From the NCBI GenBank assembly GCA_036250225.1, contig JAPZLL010000011.1:620001-684000 (forward strand): a stretch of 64,000 nucleotides of DNA. Reading direction: 5' to 3'. This DNA is from Cercophora sp. LCS_1 (Eukaryota; Ascomycota; Sordariomycetes; Sordariales; Lasiosphaeriaceae). Positions 34,133 to 43,293 of this stretch are shown here, piece by piece. The notes under the pieces were generated by a model. It did not search any database and had not been told where the DNA came from. It saw nothing but the letters and a program-made list of their open reading frames with translations. Within the stretch, counting starts at the first letter, position 1. Every line of letters begins with the position of its first letter. The position numbers were made by a program, and so were the translations under genes.

Positions 34133-36285
34133 ATGACTATGTTGGGAGGGAAGCATCCCGTCTTGTACGCGGCGGCCACCTGGGCCGCCTTGATGCAAGG
34201 CGTGATCTGTGATAAGAAGATTGCGCTCGATGCTTGCTTGGATATGGCCAACAAGAACCCAACCAATATTCGGTACGGCTACCCCTTTTTCGAGTTGGCT
34301 AGCGGGAATCGCCACTGCCGGGGACAGAACATTGCCATAGATCATGAGTGCAACCACGCAATGAACCCGGGCAATGACTGCACAGCCTTTTGCAAGCAGG
34401 CGAGCGGTGTAAGTCGACGACCCCTTTCCTCACCAGCCCCATCTCCATCTCTGACCAGAAGGGCAGTGGTTCTACGGCGAGCCCATTGACGTCCAAAAGG
34501 ATCGCATGTGTCACCCGGGTGACCCCTGCGAGCGTACAGAGAGCTACAGGAACACGCTCTCGTCGACGACAACACGCATCACCGAGAGACGGCACGGTGT
34601 CGATGTCTCGAACCAGACAAAGCACACTCAGCACGAACAAGTCGGCTCGACCTACGGCTGGAACTTCAACCTGCAGTACGATCTCAACCTGGGCGATGTC
34701 ATCAGTGCTTGGACAGAAGGCTACACCAATGCCGTCAAGCCAATCATTGATGCAACCATTGGAAAGAACGGTATAGCTGGCGCTATTGCGGAAGTTGTTG
34801 TAAACACCAACAAGCAACTCAAAAAGGCTCCCACGTGGCCCAACAATGGCGGCCCCGAGTACCAGCCGCAGGACACATCGCCCCTGAAGCCGAAAAAAAA
34901 GTCTGTTGGCCAAAGATTCAAGGAATGGATCACTGGGAACAAAGGCGACGATGATAAGAAAAAAGACAAGAATAAAAAAGACGGGAAGAATAAAGACACG
35001 AAGAACAAGAAGGAAGAGAAGAAATCCACGTCCCAGTCAAAAATGAAGGCTGAGAAGCGGTCCGTGTTGACACCGCATCCCGTTGATGAGGGTCACTCTC
35101 TTGGGAAGCGAATGAATTTGCCATTGGTATTTGGGGCTTTGGGCGCCACCTCGGCCCTACTCAGCGGCTTGCAGTTTGGAGTTGGCGTGGAGAAGTCACG
35201 CAGCAAGAAGGTGGTTTGGGATCGTATCAAGGAATACAGCGAGACAGCGACCGACTCTAAGGCGTATGCTCTCCGTAACTCAACCACCTACCAAGTCACA
35301 ATCCAGAGGACCGAGGGGCTGTCCCGACCCGACTACTCCAAGTACTACTGCGGTAGCTGGTACGCCGTTCCAATGATTGGGATGTGAGCCTCCTCCTGTT
35401 TACCCTGTTCCCCTCCTTTCATTGCTGACGTCCTGGCCCCAAATAGGGACTGTGGTCGCCTCTCCACCGGCGAGTTGTGGATCAACCAAGCGAGCCGCGA
35501 ATCGCATTGTATAGTGCATGACGAGTCGCAGTCGGGCCACTGCTTCGACTACACCTTTGCCTCGGAAAAAGAAGGGCGGGAGGGCGAGTCGTTGCACGAG
35601 ATGCAGTTCGTCCTCAAGGATTGCGACAAGGGCTTCATCCTCCCGGGCGAATGGCAGCCGCCGGCGTTCCGACATAGCTTCGGCGTGGCCCAGTATGTCG
35701 GGCACCATGTCGCGCGGTATGGCACGCACAAGTTTCAGAAGCGTGACAGTGACCGTGATGTGCCTGAGGATGATGCGTGGATCCAAGAGCGGTTCGATTA
35801 CGGTGACAACAAATTTACCAAGACAATTGGGCCTACGGATTATACCATCGAAGTCTGCGGTCGTGGCGGGTATTGTGCTAGGCATCGCCTGACGAATGGT
35901 CGTTGTTGTAAGTTGACTCCCCCCCCCCTTTTTTTTTGTTTGTTGCTGCCTGGTTGGGTCCAAGGTTAACGGTGTGAATGCAGACACATTCCCGCGCGGC
36001 TATGTCGGCCCAAGAACTGCGCATATCGTGTCGGCTAGGACGTCCGAAGATAACTGCTGCGTCATGTTTAGCAAGCCCGAATGTTATGGTCTGCCGCAGA
36101 TGATCAGGGGCAATATTCGAGATCTTGATGCCGTTGGATACGAAGGACTTACATCCAGTGTTGTTTGCAACGTCCCCGAGTATTGCGACTACAATCGAGT
36201 CGAGGCGCTGTCTCCCGCAATGTCCTACACGTCCACGAAAAAGTTCACCCGCCCGGAATCGGTCGGAGCTGAGGATTACCAATGA
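34133..36285 (+). CDS. Novel 651-residue predicted secreted protein with crystallin-like C-terminal module
   Basis: Four exons, 34133-34408, 34467-35383, 35447-35907 and 35984-36285; introns 58, 63 and 76 nt. The start at 34133 places a signal peptide (VLYAAATWAALMQGVIC) first. Then: a Cys-rich region (residues 24-110); a Ser/Thr-alternating stretch (about 115-165) ending STYGWNFNLQYDLNLGD; a Lys/Asp-rich linker (about 215-275); a hydrophobic segment (LPLVFGALGATSALLSGLQF); a second Ser/Thr-rich stretch leading to CGSWYAVPMIGMDCGRLS; and a C-terminal Cys module with GRCYTFP, CCVMF, IRDLDAVGYEG and SSVVC that parallels the crystallin-like protein at 24.6-25.3 kb. The CGxW...VP...CGxL motif and alternating Ser/Thr strands recall beta-pore-type secreted proteins, but that is conjecture. 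In intron 1 the first AG lies 4 nt after the branch site; the next CAG gives the open frame. Confidence 0.75.
35919..35937 (+). repeat. C10-T9 tract in intron 3 of the 651-residue protein gene
   Basis: Pure C run then T run just after the GTAAGT donor at 35908; the acceptor is at 35983. Confidence 0.85.
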
Positions 36286-36685
36286 AGTCTACAAGACTGT
36301 CCAGGAAATGCTCAAATGAGCGAAAGAATGAGCAGAAGGAGGGGTAGCCATCCGTTTATTGAGATGCTGTCTTGGAGTTTGGAGTATGCTTTAGATGCGA
36401 CGCTGAGTGGTGCCGCTTCTTTTTGGAATACTACTGCCATATCGTCAACCTTCACCTGGAGTGTAGATAGTCAGCAGTTGTCTTGTGGAAGCGCGCCAAG
36501 TGTGCTCTTGGTGGGTTGTCGAGGCACCCAAGTGGCAAGAAAAAGACAATCAAGATAGATCAAAACAACGCTCCGCTGAATTACGCCCTCAATGCATGTG
36601 TGCGAGGCAAGTCAAATCCCACAACGCCTTCCCTTTCCAACCCGCGGGGCCACCCCGGCCAGTACTGTATTGTACATGATCTTCA
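36286..36685. other. Convergent 3' flanks
   Basis: 400 bp between the secreted-protein stop and the Gpi17 stop; no coding frame supported. Confidence 0.5.
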
Positions 36686-38386
36686 TCACTCCCCCTTTTT
36701 GGCTGCTCCCTGTTCCGCCTTTTCCTTTCTTCGCCTCCACCAAGCTTTGATCTCGTTCAACAGACCCATCAACAACGGTACGCCGACCGGTCCAAGGAGT
36801 GGCAGATAGACCGCCAACTTGTGTTCGTCGGGGAAATACAACTGACCCACCATGCTCTTCTCAAAGAAAGCTCGCTCTGCTTCTGCCTCGGCGATGCGAG
36901 CGTGCGCCAGTCCTTCAGCGCCGCCAAGCGTATCGCAGGCCAGACGCAGGTGCGACATGGTTTTGGACACGCCATCGGCAACGCTGCCCGGGATGGAGAT
37001 GGACGGGAGCGCCATAGCGAGCCGGGCGAGTGAGCCAAGGGTCGAGGAGGCGCGGAGCAGCAGGTCGGCTGAGCGGATGCGCGAGAGTGTAGAAAGGCGC
37101 AGTGGTAGTGAGCCGGACTGCGGCGTTCCCGTCAGGGAAAGCAGATGTGAAGTGAACGTTAGAAGCGGTTGCTTGAGGCTGGCCGCGGAAACGTGGGCCG
37201 TGTCGGAGGAGAGAGGGAGGAGGTAGACGGTACCCCATTGAGGGATCAGCCATGACTGGGAGGTGTGATCAATGTCCTCGGGGGATGTGCCGGTTGCAAT
37301 GGTTTGGTTACCGACGAAGACGATGAAGTTGACGGTCGGTGCTCCGCCAATCGAGGGGGAGAGGGGCCACTCAGCCGCGTTGATGAACGACGAGAGATCC
37401 TCTTTTGTGAGGACATGGTTCTGGACGCCGGGTGCTGCGTATAGTTGCACCTGTGTATCAATGGTAAAATTATGGATCGGGGACAAAACGTCGAGGACCG
37501 GCTTCATGAACTCGTCAATGGCTGCCTCAATGTCCCAACTGCTTGGAAGCGGCCCGCTGGTGAAGAGCGAAAATGTCAGGTGGTATGTCGGCGCGTACTT
37601 GAGCGATCGGGTCGTGCGCTTTGCAAGTGAATCGGCTGCTTCTGGGGTGAGCCCTTGCGGTCGGTGGTCGGAAGGTATCGAGTTGCTCGAGAGCAGGTAA
37701 CTAATGATTGCCTGTTCCTCAGAAAATGTCGTTCGCAGCTGGCTGGCTACATAAGTCGCAAGAGACGAGGATGAGGACGTCGGCGAGGGGATCGAATGCG
37801 GAGGGTACGTGATCTCGAGGATCGGCGCATACGGATCGAGCTTCGACGACGTCGATTCGCCGGGAATCAGACGGATGATCAACGCCGCATCGCTCTCGTC
37901 GCTTTGCGCCTCCGGCGCCGTTGGCGAAGACAGCTGCAGTCGCAGATGGTGCCCCGAGAAATCGTTAAGATCGTCTAGGGCGTGCTGGGTGAGGCGCAAA
38001 AGGTGCTGAGCTTCTTGCTCCTGGAGCGAGTTGGCTTGGATCGAGATACGAAGCGGGAAGACGGGGCGGCAGGCCTATTGCAGAAGAGAGCTGGTTAGAG
38101 ACTCGCGGCTGGAGCTACATGGGAAGAGAACGGTTACCTTTCCGTCGGCCCAATTAAGCATCTCGCTCAGTGGAAGATTGGCTCGGTAGATCGTTGTTGT
38201 CTCCCACCATATTGGCAGGCCGAGACATACAACGATCAACCAAAAGGACAGAATCACCCACGTTCGCCGGCGGATGTCGGATGGCTTCTCCGGAGGTGGT
38301 TGCTTCTTTGTCGCCATTGCGTCTACGGGCGGCACACCCGGGGTATCACTTGACGCCCCATGCGGATTCGGGCGACTGGCAGACAT
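36686..38386 (-). CDS. gpi17: GPI transamidase subunit PIG-S/Gpi17
   Basis: Two exons, 38386-38138 and 38074-36686, intron 63 nt (GTAACC...AATAG), 545 residues. Topology fits PIG-S: a short cytoplasmic Pro-rich N-terminus, one helix (residues 42-60, WVILSFWLIVVCLGLPIWW), a large luminal domain, and a C-terminal helix (LPLLGPVGVPLLMGLLNEI) followed by a basic tail. Family-type strings include LPIWWETTTIYRA, LYAAPGVQNHVLTKEDLSSFINAAEWPL split over two blocks, FIVFVG and WLIPQWGTVYLLPL. The subunit helps attach GPI anchors to proteins in the ER. An in-frame Met lies at 38464, but MSASRPNPHG gives the usual distance to the first helix. Confidence 0.92.
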
Positions 38387-39284
38387 GGCGACGTTGCCCA
38401 TCAACTTTGGCGTGTCCCCCAAAATGTTGGCACGCAACGCGATGTTGCCAGCAATCCGCGCCAAGAGCTGGCTAGTCGCATGAGCACGTGGCGATAAGAT
38501 AAAGACGCCAAGAACTATGGGGGAGACCCCCCTGAAAAAAGGGGCTTCGGGGCTCAGCTGCCTCGACCGCCTGTGTTTGCATTCCAGTGCCTTGGTAAAA
38601 TGATCTAGAATCGTACTGCCCTGAAAATCATGTCTAGATAGTATCTAGAGTATCGTTTTCTTACCAATGAATACGGAGTCAGGTCGCTCTGTCTTTTCTA
38701 GTGTGATTTTTGCCAGGAGCCTGGCAACCCACTTCACATGCAAAACCAGAAGCCTGCGGATCATCCTCCGACCGCCTCCGTCGTTACTATCTTCCCCCGG
38801 AAAGTTAGAGTGCTTTGGAGGCGGCGCCAACCCAAGCTTCCACTAAAACCCTCTATATCTTAGTCAATTCACCTTCTCTCCCAGAGCCCGCCGACCCTCT
38901 CCAAAAGTCATTCTGATGTTGACTCTTCATCGGCTGCCAAGCTTCTGTGGCCCGTGCGGCACGTCAGCCGAGGCATGCCCACGACATGGAATCGGCTGCT
39001 GATTCTATCTCACCGTCGAGCCGACGACATGACAACGCGTTTCGTGTTTCGCCATCGCTAGTGAAGCGACGTCAATTGGGCCTTCCCTTGCCCGTTGGCG
39101 CCGGCCCACCGCCGTTGGCATCCGTCCTAGCTTCCATTTGATCCGGCCGAAGCAGCGATGAGCCTGGCTTGTCGCCCCGCTGCCCCCGTTGCTGGCCTGT
39201 GAACTGTCGCGGCACCTGATACCTAGCCTTGCTGCTTTCCGTGCTCAAAACATCCCAACTTGTTCCGCACGCAAAATCGCAAAC
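38387..39284. other. Divergent promoter region of gpi17 and fat1
   Basis: About 0.9 kb. Several TCTAGA palindromes cluster around 38605-38650 and GATAAGATAA lies near 38492. No gene is supported. Confidence 0.5.
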
Positions 39285-41261
39285 ATGGCTGCCCGTGAGT
39301 CTCATGCAGTGACCTACTTGGTGTTGCGACTAACAATCTTGACAGTCCCGGTTTCCATGTCTGTTGCGGCCCCTGCGCTGGCCGCCGTGGCCGCCTATAT
39401 CAACGCTCGGTTCCTTGTGTCCTACGATCTTGACATGCTGGGCTCTGTGATCCCGGCAGCTCTCAAGATGGCATGGTGGGAGACCCGTGGGCGGCTCAAC
39501 ACCTTCCACCGCCTCGAGGACCTGGCAACCTCCAAGTCATCTGAGAACAGGGTGTTCCTCCGCTTCGAAGACAAAGCCTACACGTATGCGCAAGCCTACG
39601 ACACCGTGCTGCGCTTCTCCAACTGGCTAAAGGAGCGACGGGGAGTGAAGAAGGGACAGCTGGTGGCCCTAGATTTCCAAAACACCGACACCTTTGTCTT
39701 CCTCCTTTTCGCCATCTGGTCACTTGGCGCTGTTCCCGCCTTGATCAACTACAACCTCACTGGCAAGCCCTTGGCCCACTGCGTCAAGAGAGCAGCTGCC
39801 AAGCTAGTGCTTGTCGATCCAGTTGTCGCAAGCAACGTTGGTGACGACGTGCGGTTGGAACTCGACGGTGTCAAGTTCGAGATTGTGACCCCTGAACTCG
39901 AGATGCAGATGCTTAGCATGGACGCAGTTAGGCCCTCGGATGAGCTGCGCAACGATGCCAAGGGTCTCGATATGGGCATCCTCATCTTCACCAGTGGCAC
40001 AACAGGCCTACCAAAGGCTGCGATTGTGTCATGGGCCAAGATCGCCATGGTTGGCGGCTTCACCTCAAAGTGGATCGGGACCAAGTCGACGGATGTCTAC
40101 TACACCGCAATGCCCCTCTACCACAGCACAGCAATGCTCATGGGGATGTCCAATGCTATCTCGGTGGGCGCGACATTCGCTATCGGCCGCAAGTTTTCGA
40201 CCAGGCATTTCTGGGAGGACGTCCGAAAGCATGATGCGAACATAATTCAGTATGTTGGCGAGACATGCAGATACCTCCTTTCCGCGCCGCCCGCCGTTGA
40301 CCCGGTCACTGGCGAAAGCTTGGATCGCAAGCACAACGTCCGCATTGCCTTCGGAAACGGGCTCAGGCCTGACGTGTGGAACCGTTTCAAGGACCGCTTC
40401 GGGGTCGAGGCGATTGCTGAGTTCTACGGCGCAACGGAGGGGTCTTTTGCTACGTGGAACCTCAGCAAGAACGACTTTAGTGTGGGCGCCGTTGGCCGCA
40501 ACGGTCTCCTTTACAATCTTATCCTTGGGTCGGGAGTTGCCATCGTGCGGGTTGACCACGATACCGAGCTCCCCTACCAGGACCCAAAGACAGGCTTCTG
40601 TCAGCAGACTCGAGTTGGCGAGCCTGGCGAGCTGATATTCAATCTCCCCGAAAAGAACATCGAGTCTCGGTTCCAAGGCTACTATGGCGACAAGGGCGCC
40701 ACATCAAAGAAGGTGATGAGGTCCGTCTTCCGCAAAGGTGATGCCTGGTTTCGTACCGGGGATATTGTCCGCCGAGACCAAGAGAACCGCGTTTATTTTA
40801 CCGACCGCATAGGTGACACCTTCCGCTGGAAGAGCGAAAACGTTTCGACGGCTGAGGTCGCCCAAGTCGTCGGTCTTCACCCCGCCGTCGCCGAGTCTAA
40901 TGTGTACGGCGTTGCCCTCCCTCAACACGAGGGCCGTGCAGGTTGCGCCGCAGTTGTTTTCAATCCGTCTGCCGTTGATGTGGAGGGAGGACTGCCAACT
41001 GACGATGCACTCAAGAGTCTGGCTGAACATGTTAGGGCTGGGCTTCCCAAGTATGCCCTCCCCCTCTTTATCCGAGTCGCTAAGTCGGGAACCCTCGAGG
41101 CGACGGGAACAAATAAACAGCAAAAACACAACCTCCGCAACGAGGGTGTTGATCCGGAGAAGACGGGCGATGACGCGGTGTATTGGCTCAAGGGGGACGC
41201 GTATGTCAAGTTTTCCGCCGATGAGTGGAAGTTGCTCGGGGCTGGCAAGGTCAAGCTTTGA
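39285..41261 (+). CDS. fat1: Fat1-type very-long-chain acyl-CoA synthetase / fatty acid transporter
   Basis: Two exons, 39285-39294 and 39346-41261, giving 641 residues. The 51-nt intron (GTGAGT, GACTAAC, GACAG) has no stop and is a multiple of three, so an unspliced reading is also open (658 residues from the same ATG). The spliced start MAALPVSMSVAAP matches the hydrophobic Fat1 N-terminus, so I prefer it. Motifs: ILIFTSGTTGLPKAA (AMP-binding, residues about 215-229), AMPLYHSTA, EFYGATEGS, FRTGDIVRRD and YFTDRIGDTFRWKSENVST, the FATP/VLACS signature. It activates long and very-long-chain fatty acids with CoA at the ER or peroxisome membrane and couples uptake to activation. Confidence 0.94.
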   Translation: MAARESHAVTYLVLRLTILTVPVSMSVAAPALAAVAAYINARFLVSYDLDMLGSVIPAALKMAWWETRGRLNTFHRLEDLATSKSSENRVFLRFEDKAYTYAQAYDTVLRFSNWLKERRGVKKGQLVALDFQNTDTFVFLLFAIWSLGAVPALINYNLTGKPLAHCVKRAAAKLVLVDPVVASNVGDDVRLELDGVKFEIVTPELEMQMLSMDAVRPSDELRNDAKGLDMGILIFTSGTTGLPKAAIVSWAKIAMVGGFTSKWIGTKSTDVYYTAMPLYHSTAMLMGMSNAISVGATFAIGRKFSTRHFWEDVRKHDANIIQYVGETCRYLLSAPPAVDPVTGESLDRKHNVRIAFGNGLRPDVWNRFKDRFGVEAIAEFYGATEGSFATWNLSKNDFSVGAVGRNGLLYNLILGSGVAIVRVDHDTELPYQDPKTGFCQQTRVGEPGELIFNLPEKNIESRFQGYYGDKGATSKKVMRSVFRKGDAWFRTGDIVRRDQENRVYFTDRIGDTFRWKSENVSTAEVAQVVGLHPAVAESNVYGVALPQHEGRAGCAAVVFNPSAVDVEGGLPTDDALKSLAEHVRAGLPKYALPLFIRVAKSGTLEATGTNKQQKHNLRNEGVDPEKTGDDAVYWLKGDAYVKFSADEWKLLGAGKVKL

Positions 41262-42506
41262 GAGGAGAGCTGGAGTGGTAAGATACTCGTGGTGATTCTT
41301 GTAAGAAAGTGGCCTGTCGCTAGGTCGTTTGTTGGTTGACGATGTTACTGTGTAAAGGAGGCACATAGCCCCTGGCGCAAGGCAGCCCACATGGTAGTGT
41401 CAAGGAACACACATCCCCGTCGTTAAACGCCTGGAAGATGATGTGACGAATATGAATTGAGCTATTTCCGAAAAACACTGCGTCCCCAAGTCTCCTCTTA
41501 CATAACCAGCGGAACACGGTGTACCCGTTGGTCATCGGAGTTGTAATCGGAGACCCTCGCCGGCAGATTCCTTGTGAGCCCAAGAAACGCCGCTGGTGAC
41601 CGAAGCGAAGCGATCCAGTCCTCCTTAGAGCTAGCATACCCCCGCACATGCACCAGTACCAAGAGTTCGGCTCGGTGGTGGTGTTGTCTCCGTCTGAGAT
41701 GTTCCCATGGTGCTTTTTGCGCCAGAACATCTCCCCACAGGGCCAAAGATGGTCGAGCAAGAAGGCATACGGGATGAGAGCTGCTAGATCCCGATGCTCA
41801 CAACTGCAGATCAACCCTCCAAAGAATCACAAGCTCCTAAAACCCGAGGAAAACAAATCTCAAAGGACAAACCCCCACAAAGCCGTTGCGAGAGCTCAAC
41901 GCAAATGACATAATAGCAGCCCCGGCCAATCCAGAGCGCGGCTGATTGCGCAATGCGGCGCTATCCCGGATTGGGAGAGTGAGGGGCAGCTCCCTCCCCA
42001 CGTCAAGCTCATAGAGGGGCAAATCGCCCCGCGTCTGTCGGCGCGAACACAAGCTGTCTCTGCTGTTTTGTCTGGGGAGACCTGCGACTTCGCTCACGGT
42101 AGCAGCGTCATTGGGGTCATTGCAGAGATTTCGTGCTGGTCGCCTGGTCGGCCAAGCTTGCGGAAAGGGTGAGAGAAGGGGGGAGAATCTTTGTGTCCAA
42201 TGCGGCCAGAGCGAAAAGAGGAGGCGTGTTGAATGAGACCTTACCGACCACGCTTTATTGTCTGGGCTGTTGAAAACGCGATTGCTAAGCTTTCCCAGCT
42301 CGGAGAGCGGCCTGCTGGAGACTTTTTGGTCTGGGCTGAGCATCTGATGAGGTCTTAAATACCGTCCCTCCCTACCCGCTACCCCTCCCCCTCCTTTCTT
42401 GTTGATTTTTCTTCCTCGTCATCACTCGCGCCCTTCCCGAACAACCTCATCGCCTGCCAAATTTGCCCGTTTTCACCAACCTACCAAATAACTCACACTT
42501 TACACA
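41262..42506. other. Intergenic, fat1 3' flank and peroxiredoxin promoter
   Basis: About 1.2 kb. The last 150 bases are a CT-rich leader before the peroxiredoxin ATG, as expected for a highly expressed gene. Overlapping frames at 41320-42340 on both strands have no motif. Confidence 0.5.
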
Positions 42507-43293
42507 ATGGCTTCCGAGGAGAGACCCGCCCCGTATGTTGCCCCGGCGAGCTTCCTTTGTGCTGTTCCTGCAATGCTAATGCCTCGCACAGGCTTCGCCT
42601 GGGCACCGTTGCCCCCAACTTCAAGGCCGACACCACCAACGGCCCCATTGACCTCCACGAGTACATCGGCGACAACTGGCTTGTCTTCTTCTCCCACCCC
42701 GAGGACTACACCCCCGTGTGCACCACCGAGCTCGGCGAGTTCGCCCGTCTCGAGCCTGAATTCACCAAGCGCGGTGTCAAGCTCCTCGGTCTCTCGGCCA
42801 ACACCCTCGGCAGCCACGAGGGCTGGATCAAGGACATCAAGGAGGTGACGGGCTCGCAGGTCCAGTTCCCCATTGTGGCCGACAAAGAGCGCAAGATCGC
42901 CTACCTCTATGACATGTAAGTTGCTCTCTCAAGTGTTTGGGCGGGAGCAGGGGTTGACAAAGAATCAGGATCGACTACCAGGACACCACCAACGTCGACG
43001 AGAAGGGCATTGCCTTCACCATCCGCTCCGTCTTCGTCATTGACCCCAAGAAGACCATCCGCACCATCCTTTCCTACCCCGCCTCTACTGGCCGCAACAG
43101 CGCCGAGGTCCTCCGCATCGTCGACTCCCTGCAGACCGGCGACAAGAACAAGATCACCACCCCCGTTAACTGGGTTCCTGGTGATGATGTCATTGTTCAC
43201 CCCAGCGTCAAGGGTGAGGAGGCCACCAAGCTCTTCCCCAACCTTCGCGCCGTCAAGCCCTACCTCCGTTTCACTCCTCTCCCCAACGCTTAA
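42507..43293 (+). CDS. prx1: 1-Cys peroxiredoxin (Prx6/Prx1 type)
   Basis: Three exons, 42507-42532, 42592-42915 and 42969-43293, introns 59 and 53 nt, 224 residues. The active-site motif is HPEDYTPVCTTE with peroxidatic Cys52, and the 1-Cys signature FTIRSVFVIDPKKTIR, LSYPASTGRN and TPVNWVPGDDVIVHP follow. No resolving Cys is visible in the C-terminal arm. The enzyme reduces hydrogen peroxide and lipid peroxides using thiols. No mitochondrial presequence is apparent, since the conserved fold starts at residue 10, so a cytosolic form is more likely than the mitochondrial yeast Prx1. Strong codon bias (C-ending codons) implies high expression. Confidence 0.95.

Noticed and set aside
34407..34460. 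Alternative splice (donor GTGTAA at 34407 with the first AG after the branch site) in the 651-residue protein gene
   Set aside because: It also keeps the frame, but the donor is weak and the acceptor AG lies only 4 nt from the branch site; GTAAGT with the next CAG is better.
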